DNA of 64,000 nt. Source: Pseudofrankia coriaricola. Lineage in GTDB: Bacteria > Actinomycetota > Actinomycetes > Frankiales > Frankiaceae. The DNA is taken from the NCBI RefSeq assembly GCF_001854805.1, contig NZ_MBLO01000261.1:1-64000 (forward strand). The letters are read 5' to 3'. A program made the translations under genes and the position numbers. Below, piece by piece: positions 28,079 through 37,508 of this stretch (position 1 is its first letter; every line of letters begins with the position of its first letter). A model generated the notes under the pieces. The model made no database searches and had not been told where the DNA came from. It saw only the letters and a list, made by a program, of their open reading frames with translations.

Positions 28079-28969
28079 CTACTCCTCGCCGACGGGGGAG
28101 AGGTCGTCGTAGCGCTGGTGGGCGAACGGGACGATGTCCTCCTGCGGCAGGCGGCGCACGACGGCGCCGGTCTGGATGCTGGAGCGCTCGGCGATCTCGA
28201 TGCCGACGAGGCGGCGCACCGGCAGGTCGGCGACGGGGTCGAACTGGGACTCGCGCAGGATGACCTCGCCGTCCACCCGGAACAGCTTGCGCGTCTTCTC
28301 CCGGCGCTGGACATGCACGAGCCCGGGGTCGTCGTCGAAGCCCTTGCCATCCGGCGCCGGCTGGAACTTCAGGTAGAAGCTGGTGCGCACCCCGTCCGCC
28401 GGCAGGGGCAGCTCCTCGACGATCTGCCCGCTGATCTCCACGTAGGTGACGCCGAGCCGGGCGAACGAGCCGGTCAATCGCGTGCCGACGGCCAGGTCGC
28501 CGCCGAGGGCGAGGCGGACCTCGGCGATCTTCTTCGGCTCGCCGAACGTCTCCCGGCCGCCGATGACCGACTGTTCCGTCGACATCGGCATCGTGAGCGC
28601 ATAGTCACCGACCAGCCCGTCGTGGACGGCGCCGACGGCGAACGTGCCGGCGCCGAACGGTGGTAGGCGGCGGCCGACGTCGACCCGCGCGATCGTGAGC
28701 CGCACGTGCTCGGGCGTCGACGCGACCAGCGGCGGCGGTAAGACGGCCGCGACCAGCTCGGGATCGGTTTCGTAGATCGCGACGATCGAGGTCGCCCAGG
28801 TATCGACCGAGGTCGCCTCGACCTCGCGGTTGCGTAGCTGCTCTGGGGTACGGGCGCCATAGCGGATACGGGGACTCACTGTGTCTCGGGTTCGCTCCAT
28901 CGCCGCACTCGCTCCGTGGCCGTCCTCGTCCCTCGGACGACCACTCCGCTCGCTTGCTCCTGCGCTCAC
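28079..28969 (-). CDS. acetoacetate decarboxylase family protein
   Basis: A 296-residue ADC-fold protein: SVDTWATSIVAIYETDPELVAAVLPPPL, then VGDYALTMPMSTEQSVIGGRETFGEPKKIAEVRL, where the Lys-Lys pair corresponds to the Schiff-base lysine region of acetoacetate decarboxylase. GTG at 28969 is chosen because it overlaps the preceding amidohydrolase stop as GTGA and has GGAGG seven bases upstream; ATG at 28900 is the alternative. Third gene of a coupled operon after two amidohydrolases, which suggests decarboxylation or hydration of a beta-keto product from their reaction. Confidence 0.85.
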   Translation of the reverse strand: MSAGASERSGRPRDEDGHGASAAMERTRDTVSPRIRYGARTPEQLRNREVEATSVDTWATSIVAIYETDPELVAAVLPPPLVASTPEHVRLTIARVDVGRRLPPFGAGTFAVGAVHDGLVGDYALTMPMSTEQSVIGGRETFGEPKKIAEVRLALGGDLAVGTRLTGSFARLGVTYVEISGQIVEELPLPADGVRTSFYLKFQPAPDGKGFDDDPGLVHVQRREKTRKLFRVDGEVILRESQFDPVADLPVRRLVGIEIAERSSIQTGAVVRRLPQEDIVPFAHQRYDDLSPVGEE

Positions 28970-30279
28970 GATGATTCCTCCTTGCCGTAGCCGATGAGGG
29001 CGGGGCACATCTCGGCCTCGATGGGCAGCGACGCCGGCTTCAGCGGCTCGGCGACCTCGGCGACCCTCGGGCCGAACCAGTCGGCGAGCGGGCGCAGCGC
29101 GTCGAGGTCGAAGCCGTAGGTGGTGGCGGCGTTGCCGGCGAGCATCCGCTCGACGTCCACCGGGGCGACCCCGGCGAACGCGGCCCGCAGCGCCTCGCGC
29201 GAGTAGGGGTGGCTGCCCTCCCTGTGCGGGTAGTCGCTGCCCCACATGATCTTGTCGAAGCCGATGCGGCTCGCGGCCGGCACCTCGCTTCCGCGCAGGA
29301 AGCTCGCGCCGATGCGGACCTGCCGGGCGAAGAACTCGCTCGGCCGCAAGGACAGCCCGCCGACCAGCTCCTTGCCCCAGACCGCCTCCTGCGAGTCGGC
29401 GGTGCCGGTGCCCATCCGGTCGAAGAAGTAGTCGAGGCGGGCCAGCTCCTCGGGCACCCAGGCGGTGCCCTGTTCGGCGAGCACCAGCCGCAGGCCGGGA
29501 TGGCGCTCGAAGACGCCGCCGACCAGCAGGTGGGTGAACGCCCGGTGCGCCCACCAGGTGACCTCCAGCAGCAGGATCACCTTGTCCTCGGCGCGTTCAC
29601 CGGCGGCCGGCGCGGCGCTGCCACTGTGGTGGTTGACCGGCATGTCCAGCTCTTCGCAGACCGACCAGAGCGGTTCGTAGTACTCCGGGTCGTACAGCGA
29701 GGGCACGCCGGAACCGGGCGGCGCACCGGGTAGCAGCACGCCGCCGAACAGGCCGTTCTCCTTCGCCCAGCGCACTTCGGCGACGGCGGCGTCCAGGTCG
29801 TGCAGCATGATCTGGCAGATGCCGGCGCGCCGGCCCGGGGCCGCGGCGCAGAAGTCGGCCATCCAGCGGTTGTGTGCCCGCAGCCCGGCCCAGCGCCGCT
29901 CCAGGTCGCCGGCGTTCGGCGCTGGCGGCTGCTCGACGAGGGAGTTGTTCGGGTAGAACGGCGGGACGGTGTTCGGGTAGATCACCTCGGCGACGATCCC
30001 GTCGGCCTCCAGGTCGGCCAGCCGCCGGTCGGAGTCCCAGTTCCGGCCGCCCAGGTCGCCCTTGAGGTCGTCGTAAGGAACGGTGTAGCCAGCGGCCCAG
30101 GCGTCGAAGTCGTCCAGCCAGCGGTTTTCCAGGTAAGGGCGGTAGCCGCGCAGGTTCCCGCCGCCGTGGCAGTCGGCCGAGATGACGATGTAGCGGTCGT
30201 CCGGTGCCGGTGCCGGTGCGGGCCCTGGGTTTGGGTTTGGGGCCGGCGTGGGCGCTGGGGCTGTCGCGTCCGTGGTCAT
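28966..30279 (-). CDS. amidohydrolase family protein (COG2159-type)
   Basis: A 437-residue metal-dependent TIM-barrel hydrolase or decarboxylase of the amidohydrolase-2 family. After a Pro/Ala repeat tail (residues 5-27) come YIVISADCHGG, a mid-barrel DMPVNHHSG histidine pair, and IMWGSDYPHREG with the catalytic Asp. Its ATG overlaps the upstream amidohydrolase stop as ATGA and its stop overlaps the downstream ADC-like start, so translation is coupled on both sides. Members act as decarboxylases of aromatic acids (ACMSD-like) or hydrolases; which one cannot be decided. Confidence 0.88.
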   Translation of the reverse strand: MTTDATAPAPTPAPNPNPGPAPAPAPDDRYIVISADCHGGGNLRGYRPYLENRWLDDFDAWAAGYTVPYDDLKGDLGGRNWDSDRRLADLEADGIVAEVIYPNTVPPFYPNNSLVEQPPAPNAGDLERRWAGLRAHNRWMADFCAAAPGRRAGICQIMLHDLDAAVAEVRWAKENGLFGGVLLPGAPPGSGVPSLYDPEYYEPLWSVCEELDMPVNHHSGSAAPAAGERAEDKVILLLEVTWWAHRAFTHLLVGGVFERHPGLRLVLAEQGTAWVPEELARLDYFFDRMGTGTADSQEAVWGKELVGGLSLRPSEFFARQVRIGASFLRGSEVPAASRIGFDKIMWGSDYPHREGSHPYSREALRAAFAGVAPVDVERMLAGNAATTYGFDLDALRPLADWFGPRVAEVAEPLKPASLPIEAEMCPALIGYGKEESS

Positions 30280-31643
30280 TCGGCCACGCCCCAGGGGAGG
30301 TCCTGGCCGGTCAGCCAGTGCCGGCCGGCGACGCGGGCCCGGGCCCATTTCGCGACGTTGGCCGCGTCGTCGGTCTGGCCGAGGCTTTCCGGGGTGACGT
30401 TCAGCCGGTCGGCGATCGGGCGCAGCCCCGCCAGGTCGAAGCCGAACACCTCGGCCGCGGCCTCGCCGAGCATCCGGCGGGCCTCGGCGACGGGGACGTC
30501 GTGGAAGGTCTTCTTCATCCATTCGCGCGAGCGCGGCCAGGTGCCCTCGGGGTGCGGGAAGTCATTCCCCCAGAGCATGTTCTCCAGGCCGATCTCGTAG
30601 CGCATGCCGATCTCGCGCCGCTTGGTGTTCGACGAGCAGATGAAGCAGTTGCGGTCGAAGTACTCGCTCGGCGACATCGTGAGGTCGCCGAGCGAGCCAA
30701 GCTTCTCCGCGCCCTTCTGACCGAGGTAGAGCCGGTCCCAGAACCACAGCAGGTTCGCCACCCACCAGCAGCCGGCCTCGGCGACGCCGAACCGCAGCCG
30801 CGGGAACCGCTCGAACACGCCCGACCAGAGCAGGAACCACAGCGGCCGCGCCGGCCACCACGTCACCTCGGTGACGTAGATACCGAGGTGGTCGCCGTAG
30901 GACTCCTTGTCCGCCGGGCCGGAGTGAGTGAGTACCGGCATGTCCAGGTCCTGGCACAGCGCCCACACCGGGTCGTAGCGCCGGTCGTGGTAGGGCGCCT
31001 GGTGCATCCACATCGCCGGGATCATCACGGCGCGCAGGCCGGACTCGTAGGATCGGCGGATCTCGGCGAGCACGTCGTCGAGAGGGGCGGTGATCTGCAC
31101 CAGCGCAATGCCGCGGCGCCGCAGCGGCGAGTCGGCGCACAGCTGGGCGAGCCAGCGGTTGTGGGCGCGGGCGCCGGCGAGGCCGAGCACCGGGTCGAGG
31201 TCCCCGGAGAGGCCGAGGCCGGTGCCGAACGGGGCACAGGTGCGGCTTTCCACGGCGTCCGCGTCCGGGAAGATGATCTCGGCTGTGATGCCGTCCGCGT
31301 CCATCTCCTTGTTCCGCCGCGCCGCCTCCCAGCCGCCCTCCAGGCCCTCGGCGTTCTCGGTGAACCATTTCTGCGCGAACTTCGCGTCGGAGGTCCCCAT
31401 GCGGCGGATTTCCTCGACCGCCGCCGGCCTGCCGGCGAGGAACTCGTCGAACGCCGGGTGGAATTCCTTCTCCAAGTAATCCCGGTACAGCTCGGTCGGT
31501 AAGCCCGCGTGGCTGTCGGACGTGATGACGACATACGGGGTGGCGGAGGCGGTGTCGGCGCCGGACGTGCCCGTGCTGCTCGCGGGCTCGCTGTTCTCGG
31601 GTGCTTTGTTCTCGGGTGCTCCGTGTTCGGACGCGGTGGCCAT
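30276..31643 (-). CDS. amidohydrolase family protein (COG2159-type)
   Basis: A 455-residue paralogue of the next gene. Key segments are YVVITSDSHAGLP, DMPVLTHSG, and MLWGNDFPHPEGTWP. An N-terminal low-complexity stretch (about residues 5-32) precedes the barrel. Start ATG at 31643, with AAGGGG nine bases before; a longer form from 31757 would begin inside the IclR operator region. First gene of the three-gene leftward operon and divergent from the IclR regulator, which probably controls it. Confidence 0.88.
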   Translation of the reverse strand: MATASEHGAPENKAPENSEPASSTGTSGADTASATPYVVITSDSHAGLPTELYRDYLEKEFHPAFDEFLAGRPAAVEEIRRMGTSDAKFAQKWFTENAEGLEGGWEAARRNKEMDADGITAEIIFPDADAVESRTCAPFGTGLGLSGDLDPVLGLAGARAHNRWLAQLCADSPLRRRGIALVQITAPLDDVLAEIRRSYESGLRAVMIPAMWMHQAPYHDRRYDPVWALCQDLDMPVLTHSGPADKESYGDHLGIYVTEVTWWPARPLWFLLWSGVFERFPRLRFGVAEAGCWWVANLLWFWDRLYLGQKGAEKLGSLGDLTMSPSEYFDRNCFICSSNTKRREIGMRYEIGLENMLWGNDFPHPEGTWPRSREWMKKTFHDVPVAEARRMLGEAAAEVFGFDLAGLRPIADRLNVTPESLGQTDDAANVAKWARARVAGRHWLTGQDLPWGVAE

Positions 31644-31743
31644 GGGGCGTCCCCTTCGGCTCGGCCGGCCACTGGGACCGGCCGCTGGGTCGGCCGCTCG
31701 GGCGGCTCGACGGCGGCTGCCCGCCGCCCGATCAGGGAACCTC

Positions 31744-31795
31744 TTTGCATCAGACATGTCAATCTTTGCACTATGCGAAAAGGGGCCGGTACAGT
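31744..31795 (+). promoter_or_regulatory. iclR promoter and candidate IclR binding sites
   Basis: TTGCAC (31766-31771), an 18-base spacer and TACAGT (31790-31795) form a good sigma-70-type promoter whose transcript would begin at the IclR ATG (31802), hence leaderless. TTTGCA half-sites at 31744 and 31765 are 21 bases (two helical turns) apart, and a TTGACA on the minus strand (31762-31757) may be the -35 of the amidohydrolase operon. One regulator could therefore govern both directions. Confidence 0.5.
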
Positions 31796-31801
31796 CGCCG
31801 C

Positions 31802-32719
31802 ATGTCGTCGCGCCCGCGGCCGTCCCCGCAGACCGACCGGGTCATCGCCGTCGTCGAGATGCTCGCTGGCGCGCCGGGCGGCCTCAGCCAGTCGGAGATC
31901 TCCCGGCGGCTCGGCACCACCGCCGCCACCTGCTACCCAACGCTCGCCACGCTGGAGCGCGCCGGCTGGCTGCGTCGCCACCCGACACGGCGCACCTACG
32001 CACTGGGCCCCGGGCTGATCGCCGCCGGGCAGGCCGCCACCGCCGGCACCGACGCGCTCGCCGCCGGGCGCGGCCGGATGGCCGACCTGCACCGCCGGCT
32101 CGGCCTGTCGGTCGTCGCGCTTGTCCCGGCGGCCGAGTACGCCACGGTCGCGCACCTGGTCGTCGACCCGCGCGGGCGCCCGCTCGCCACGCTGCGCGTC
32201 GGCGACACGATCCCGTTCCACCCGCCACTCGGGATCACGTCGATGGCCTGGCAGCCGGACGCGGTCGTCGAGGGCTGGCTCGACCGTGGCGGCGTCACTG
32301 ACCCGGCCGACCGCGGCGAGTACCGCGAGCTCCTCCACGTCATCCGCGTCCGGGGCTACTCCGTCGAGCTGTCCACGTCTCTGGACGAACGGGTACGCCG
32401 CCAGGTCGGCGCCGCGGCCGCGGCCAACCTGCGCGGCCAGCTCCCCGGCCTGCTACGCGACCTCGCCGCCGGCCTCGCGAGCCCGGCGGACTTCGTCGCC
32501 GGCGACCTGGAGGACGCCCGGGACTACCGGGTGGACTCCCTGTCGGCCCCCGTCTTCGACGCCCACGGCGCCGTCGCCCTCGTCGTCTCCCTGCGCGGCT
32601 TCGCCGCGGCCATCACCGGAGCCGAGGCCAGCCGGCTCGGCACGGCGCTCATCGCCGCGACGGACGCGGTCACGGCCGATATCGCCGGCCGCCCGCCCGC
32701 CATTCGGTCCGGGGGCTGA
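31802..32719 (+). CDS. IclR family transcriptional regulator
   Basis: A 305-residue IclR-type regulator. The winged helix-turn-helix occupies residues 12-75 (VIAVVEMLAGAPGGLSQSEISRRLGTTAATCYPTLATLERAG...LRRHPTRRTYALG) and the effector-binding GAF-like domain follows, ending SLSAPVFDAHGAVALVVSLRGF. ATG 31802 fits the leaderless promoter just upstream. Divergent from the amidohydrolase/decarboxylase operon, so it is the probable local regulator, with a pathway intermediate as ligand. Confidence 0.9.
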   Translation: MSSRPRPSPQTDRVIAVVEMLAGAPGGLSQSEISRRLGTTAATCYPTLATLERAGWLRRHPTRRTYALGPGLIAAGQAATAGTDALAAGRGRMADLHRRLGLSVVALVPAAEYATVAHLVVDPRGRPLATLRVGDTIPFHPPLGITSMAWQPDAVVEGWLDRGGVTDPADRGEYRELLHVIRVRGYSVELSTSLDERVRRQVGAAAAANLRGQLPGLLRDLAAGLASPADFVAGDLEDARDYRVDSLSAPVFDAHGAVALVVSLRGFAAAITGAEASRLGTALIAATDAVTADIAGRPPAIRSGG

Positions 32720-32838
32720 CCAGGCATGGCGGGCAGGACGGAAAGCGGTTCAGGGGACGCGGTTGGACGGCCGGGGTAGCCCCGCGCCGTCGGGGAGCAG
32801 GCAGATCCGCGGGGTATGCCTGGCTCGGCGGGTCGCGG

Positions 32839-33048
32839 TCACGTCGCGTCTCCGGGATCCCACTCGCCGGTCGGGTCGAGGCGGAGCGCGAACGGCCGGC
32901 CAGGGTGGTCCGCGGCCATCGCCCGTTCGACGGTGCTAAGCAGATCGGTCAACCGGTCACAGCGAAGAACCTTGGCTGATGGCAGTACCGCCCACCACGT
33001 GCCACCGGTCTCCGCGGGGCCAAAGGCGATCACCGGCGGCTCAACCAT
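32839..33048 (-). CDS. hypothetical protein
   Basis: A 69-residue small protein (IAFGPAETGGTWWAVLPSAKVL...LDPTGEWDPGDAT). I do not recognise a named domain. The balanced amino acid composition and two-strand-then-helix pattern suggest a real gene rather than a shadow. It lies 150 bases downstream of the NUDIX gene on the same strand. Confidence 0.5.
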   Translation of the reverse strand: MVEPPVIAFGPAETGGTWWAVLPSAKVLRCDRLTDLLSTVERAMAADHPGRPFALRLDPTGEWDPGDAT

Positions 33049-33198
33049 GGCGCGATCCTATTGCGCGCCGCCGCCGTGCCGCCCGCCGCGCGGCTCCCCG
33101 GTCGCCGTCCGCGAGGCGTAGTGGGTCCGCCGGGAATTGCGTGTGCAGGTCACGCACGACCGAGGACCGTGTTTCGAACCGCACCGATGTGGCCCGTG

Positions 33199-33786
33199 TT
33201 ACTCCCGCTGACAGGCAGGCGAGAAGGGGAGGCCGTCCGGTGGGCGGGCACACAGCAGTGCCCAGGCGGCGAGGGTCGAGGCGTCCTGGATGACGCCGTC
33301 GGCGAGCATGGCCAGCCAGTCGGCGTGGCTGAAGCGGCGGGCCACCAGGTCCTGCTCCTCGACGCTCGGCGCGCGTGGGCCTTCGGTCAGGTCCGTGGCG
33401 AGCCAGACGTGGCAGCCCTGGGTGGAGTAGCCGTAGGCGGTGAACAGCCGGCCGACGTGGTCGAGCCGGCCGGCGCGCAGACCGGTCTCCTCCCGTAGCT
33501 CGGCCGCGGCGAGCTCCGCCGGGTCGACGCCGGGCCGGTCCTCCCAGGAGCCCTGCGGGAACTCCCAGTACCGCCCGCCGACCGGGTAGCGGTGCTGCTC
33601 CACGAGCCAGACCCCGCCCGCGTCCATCGGGATCACCAGCGCGAAGTCCGGCTTCTCGACGACGCCGTAGATCCCTTCGACGCCACCGGTCCGCACGATC
33701 GCGTCCTCGCGTACCCGCATCCACGGGTTCTCGTACACCACTCGACTTGCCCGTACTGTGATTGGCTCGTCGTCCGCCACGCCCAC
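33199..33786 (-). CDS. NUDIX hydrolase (ADP-ribose pyrophosphatase-like)
   Basis: A 195-residue NUDIX protein. The Nudix box reads GSWEDRPGVDPAELAAAELREETGLRAG: the REETGL core with the glutamates that bind Mg is intact. Sequences ahead of it (VVYENPWMRVREDAIVR and VEQHRYPVGGRYWEFPQG) match the ADP-ribose pyrophosphatase branch, though the box has a few extra residues between the Gly and Glu parts. GTG start at 33786. Probably cleans up nucleoside diphosphate derivatives in the cytoplasm. Confidence 0.87.
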   Translation of the reverse strand: MGVADDEPITVRASRVVYENPWMRVREDAIVRTGGVEGIYGVVEKPDFALVIPMDAGGVWLVEQHRYPVGGRYWEFPQGSWEDRPGVDPAELAAAELREETGLRAGRLDHVGRLFTAYGYSTQGCHVWLATDLTEGPRAPSVEEQDLVARRFSHADWLAMLADGVIQDASTLAAWALLCARPPDGLPFSPACQRE

Positions 33787-33982
33787 CTCGCCACCGATCC
33801 GCCTGCCTCACTTCTACAGACACGCATCGGCCTCTGCGCGACTGCGCACGCCGCCGGATGACGGTCAGACCGCCACGCTGGGCGTTCAGGATGTTGCGGG
33901 CCACCTCCTGGACACCTTGGCCTTACGTGGGGCACGGCGCGCCGCCCGCGGCGGAATGATCGTGTAACCATTTCAAAACGCG

Positions 33983-34426
33983 ATGAACCTACGGTCGGAA
34001 GACATGCGTGTCACCGCCGAGCCGTCCCTGCGGCACTATTGGTACCCGGTTGCCTTCGCCTCCGACCTCGGGGACGCGCCGCTCGCCCGCCGACTGCTCG
34101 GCAGCGACCTCATGGTCAAGGCGATCGCGCCGGTCGACGACGGCACCTGCCGGCTGCTGTAGTTCGTGGTCCGCAACGACACCGAAGCCGACCGCCCGGG
34201 CGCCGACATCATCGCGTTCGACTCCGCCGTCCGCGACGAGGACTGGTACGTCCTCGAGACGATGCCGCCGGACTACCACCTGGACCTGATGGCGAACGTC
34301 CACATCGACACCGACCGCGGCACCATCGCCTACCGCCGCCTGCTCACCGAGGTGACCAGTGGTTCCTGGCTCCCGGCCGACGGCGCGCTGGCCGCCGCCG
34401 TCGACGCCGCGCTGACCGCGAGTTGA
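33983..34426 (+). pseudogene. Rieske ring-hydroxylating oxygenase remnant
   Basis: One reading frame holds the N-terminus of a Rieske oxygenase (LRHYWYPVAFASDLGDAPLARRLLGSDL), then jumps directly to the C-terminal part (APVDDGTCRLL, stop, FVVRNDTEADRPGADIIAFDSAVRDEDW to LLTEVTSGS). The whole Rieske [2Fe-2S] centre and catalytic iron domain are missing and a TAG (34160-34162) stands where TGG (Trp) is expected. So a vanillate-demethylase/PaO-type oxygenase gene lost about 200 codons and gained a nonsense mutation. No product is expected. Confidence 0.7.
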
Positions 34427-34736
34427 TGCCGACGAGCACGGCTCATGCCGGCGCGACGTCGGCGGGAGCCGCCACCTGACTGGACCGCCTACGCGAGCAC
34501 GCCGCGACGGACCGCGCACGACGACGACCGAAGCGGTGCCAGCGGCGTCCGAACGGGCCGCGCCGACAGTCCGCGCCGCCGCCGAGCCGCCGCACCGCCG
34601 CCGTGCGGCTGGGCCCGCGCCGGGGCGCACACCATTCGCGAACCGGTTCACCGTCACCGACGGATTGGTTTTCTGTGCCCCTTCCAGCCGGTGGCGTTTG
34701 GCATGTCGCCTGGTGTACGCCGATAACCTCCAAACC
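34427..34736. other. intergenic region, 310 bp
   Basis: GC-rich without a recognisable gene. Near the right end TTGGCA (34698-34703), an 18-base spacer and GATAAC (34722-34727) make a plausible promoter for the gene starting at 34737, with almost no leader. Confidence 0.45.
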
Positions 34737-35057
34737 ATGCGAGTGCGGCGCGTCGACCCACGCGACACCACGTGGGAACTGGGCAATCCGGTTTACCGCG
34801 TCTATTTCTGGACGCGCCCGGCCCATTCGAACGCCTCGCCCAGCTCGACCGAGTTCGAGATCACCGAGACCGACGTCCCCGCCGTCCTCGACTGGGCCAG
34901 GCGGACGGCCGGCAACCGCACCTTCGTCGTCTACGCCGTCTGCGGAACCGCCGACGGCCGCAAAGGCCTGGTCCGCCTGGCTGGCCAGGACCCCACCCGT
35001 GGCGCGGCCGCGGCCGGAACGATCAGCGGCGCTCGGCCGTCGGCCCGAAGCCTTTGA
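34737..35057 (+). CDS. conserved hypothetical protein
   Basis: A 106-residue protein of a small actinobacterial type, without assigned function: VDPRDTTWELGNPVYRVYFWTRP, then EFEITETDVPAVLDWARRTAGNRTFVVYAVC and GLVRLAGQDPTRG. The compact alpha/beta pattern and composition indicate a genuine gene. ATG 34737 sits about ten bases after a -10-like GATAAC, so the message is nearly leaderless; upstream in-frame sequence is low-complexity and not included. Confidence 0.7.
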   Translation: MRVRRVDPRDTTWELGNPVYRVYFWTRPAHSNASPSSTEFEITETDVPAVLDWARRTAGNRTFVVYAVCGTADGRKGLVRLAGQDPTRGAAAAGTISGARPSARSL

Positions 35058-35693
35058 GACCACTGCCGGTTCGCCAACGCCGGATCATGACGACGGGGTG
35101 GCTGGCGACCGCGCTGATCGGGGCCGGGAGCACGGTGGCGACCACGGACGGAGCCGGCATCCCCGCAACGCCGGTGCTCGTCGAGCCGGCGCTGTAGCGG
35201 CCCCCCAGCCCAGCCCAGCCCCGGCCCCGGCCACAGGTCGGTGGTTGGCGGTTGACGGTCGGTGGCGGAGTGGGCTCAGGCCCTGTGGGTCCGCTCGAGC
35301 CGTGGCGCGCGGTTCCGCGGAGCCGTCGTGGCGTGTGTCGCCCGCGCTGGCCTCGCCGACAGCGGCATGGCGCTGGACGTTCCGGGCGTGGCATGGAGGT
35401 TCCGAGCCTGGGCTCGGGCGGAGCTCGCGACGCTTTGACAGGCAGGGAGGCCTGATCGGCAAAGGCGGCCGGGCTCGACCGGTTCACTGGTCTCCTCGGG
35501 CCGGTGACGGGCGGTCTTCGGGACTGCTGGTCGGCGTTCGGGTTGCGTGGGCTCCGTGTCGCGGTTCCGCGGAACCGTCGCGGTCGGCTCCGTCCGGCAT
35601 CGGCCGGTCGCCGCGGTCGGAACCTGGCCGGGTCGCCGACCGCCGTCGGGGACGCCTCCATGCCACGCAAGGGAGATGGCGATCACGGGTCGA
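35058..35693. other. intergenic region with two CGGTTCCGCGGAACCG-type palindromes
   Basis: No gene seen in 636 bases. It holds the 16-base palindrome CGGTTCCGCGGAACCG at 35562-35577 and a one-mismatch copy at 35310-35325, with similar flanks, 252 bases apart. A third perfect copy lies inside jetD (13322-13337). They may be dispersed small repeats. Confidence 0.5.
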
Positions 35694-37508
35694 ATGATCA
35701 TGCCTCTGAGCTGGGGTGATTCCGAAAAACTGTCGGTGCTGGGTGGGAGTCTGGTCGTGTCGGTGACCCCTTGGCCCCGGGTGGTGGTGGCGATGTCCGC
35801 GATCGCGATGTCCGCGTCTGTGTCTGCGTCTGGGTCTGCGCCCGCGTCGGCTGGGACCGAGGCCGTCTCCGCCTCGGCTGTGTTGTCGGTGGACGTGGAG
35901 GCCGTGCCGCTGGAGGTGCTGGAGGGGGAGATCGTCGCGTGGGCGGGGCGGCTCGCCGCGGCGACGTGCGGCTGGTTGGTGATGGTGGCTGCGTTCGACC
36001 GGCGGGGTGGCTGGTCGGGGCAGGGGTTCGTGTCGTGTGCGCACTGGCTGGCGTGGCGCTGTGGGCTTGCGGTGCGTACCGCCCGGGAGCACCTGGCCGT
36101 CGGGCGTGCGTTGGAGGCGTTGCCGGCGGTGCGGGCGGCGTTCGTGGCCGGGCGGGTGTCCTACTCGAAGGTGCGGGCGGTGGCCCGGGTCGCCGAGCCG
36201 GACAGTGAGGGGGTCTGGCTGAACCACGCGCTGTGTTGCACGGCGGCCCAGCTGGAACGGCTGGCGGCCACCTGCGAGCGGCTGACGGGCGACCACGCGG
36301 GGCAGCGGGCGGGGCGGCGGGTGTCGTGGCGGACCGGCCGGGACGGGATGCTGCGGCTGTCGGCGGTGCTTCGGGCGGACGAGGGTGCCCAGCTGGTGGC
36401 CGCGATCGACGCGGCTCGGGCGAGCCTGGAGGACACCACCCCGCCGCCATCGCCGGACGACCCCGATCGGGTGCCGGCGGATGGGGAGGTGATCGTGGCG
36501 CCGCGCGACCGTCGGCTGGACGCGGATGCGCTGGTGACGCTCGCGACCGGGTTCCTGGACCGACCCGCGCCCGGCCTGCTGCTACCGTCGCACACGGTCA
36601 CCGTCCATGTGGACGTCGACACTCTCCTGCGCGCCGGCGCTGAAGGCAGCGGCTGTGTCCCTCGCGGCGACGAGATCTCAGGCAGCGATCAGCCCGGTGG
36701 GGCGGCTGGTCTCCGTGATGGTGCTGGTGAGCCCGGCCCGCCTGTTGGCCCATCCGGTGCCCGTCGACTGTTGCGAGCCGATGCCGAGCCTGGGATCGGC
36801 CTGCCCACGTCGGTGCTCCGCCGGCTCGGCTGCGACGGTCTCCTGCGCGCGTTGCTGTCCGACACCGCCGGCAACCCACTGCACCTAGGGCGGCGTCGCC
36901 GGCTACCCGGTCGCCGGCTGCGCGACGCCGTCTACGCCCGCGACCTCGGCACCTGCCAGTATCCGGGCTGCGAGCGCACCCGCTGGCTCCAGGTCCACCA
37001 CCTGGCGGAATGGTCCGACGGCGGCGGCGCGACGGACATCGACAACCTGACGATCCTGTGCACCGGTCACCACCATGCCGTCCACGAGGAGGGGACCATC
37101 CTCGACCGGGGTGTCGACGGCACGGTCGTCGCCACCCTGGCGGACGGACGTGTCTTGCGGCCCGCTCCCGTCGTCGACCCCGGCCCCCTGCCCACCGGGA
37201 TCCTCGCGGCCATGGCCCGCCACCTCGACGACGACGCGATCCTTACCCGCGACGGTGGCCGGCTCAACCTCGCCGACTCGATCTGCGCGCTCACCCAGCA
37301 CCAGTGGAACGCGGCCGCTCGGGCGACGCGCGGCGGTCCTGGCGCCCCGCATGACCAGACAACGACGGACCACCATTCCCGCCCGCCGACGGCGCCCGAA
37401 CACGGCGGTGCCTGCCGGCATCACCCGCCCGGCGGGAACGGCGCGCGGCGGCCGGTCCGTCACTCCCAACGCCGCCGGCATCCGGCCACCCCCGTCGCCA
37501 GCGGGTAG
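35694..37508 (+). CDS. HNH endonuclease with DUF222 (13E12-type)
   Basis: About 604 residues. A DUF222 region (VPLEVLEGEIVAWAGRLAAATCGWLVMVAAFDRRGGW through GRVSYSKVRAVARVA) is followed by a variable linker and a C-terminal HNH nuclease: CQYPGCERTRWLQVHHLAEWSDGG then DNLTILCTGHHHAVHEEG. This family is multi-copy in many actinomycetes (the M. tuberculosis 13E12 repeat proteins) and its cellular role is unsettled. The start is uncertain among ATGs at 35676, 35694, 35700 and 35790; none has a well-placed ribosome site. The Pro/His/Arg-rich last 60 residues are probably disordered. Confidence 0.85.
   Translation: MIMPLSWGDSEKLSVLGGSLVVSVTPWPRVVVAMSAIAMSASVSASGSAPASAGTEAVSASAVLSVDVEAVPLEVLEGEIVAWAGRLAAATCGWLVMVAAFDRRGGWSGQGFVSCAHWLAWRCGLAVRTAREHLAVGRALEALPAVRAAFVAGRVSYSKVRAVARVAEPDSEGVWLNHALCCTAAQLERLAATCERLTGDHAGQRAGRRVSWRTGRDGMLRLSAVLRADEGAQLVAAIDAARASLEDTTPPPSPDDPDRVPADGEVIVAPRDRRLDADALVTLATGFLDRPAPGLLLPSHTVTVHVDVDTLLRAGAEGSGCVPRGDEISGSDQPGGAAGLRDGAGEPGPPVGPSGARRLLRADAEPGIGLPTSVLRRLGCDGLLRALLSDTAGNPLHLGRRRRLPGRRLRDAVYARDLGTCQYPGCERTRWLQVHHLAEWSDGGGATDIDNLTILCTGHHHAVHEEGTILDRGVDGTVVATLADGRVLRPAPVVDPGPLPTGILAAMARHLDDDAILTRDGGRLNLADSICALTQHQWNAAARATRGGPGAPHDQTTTDHHSRPPTAPEHGGACRHHPPGGNGARRPVRHSQRRRHPATPVASG

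Noticed and set aside
33758-33967. Short plus-strand frame ending GGMIV upstream of the Rieske remnant
   Set aside because: Overlaps the NUDIX start antisense and shows no family; probably chance.
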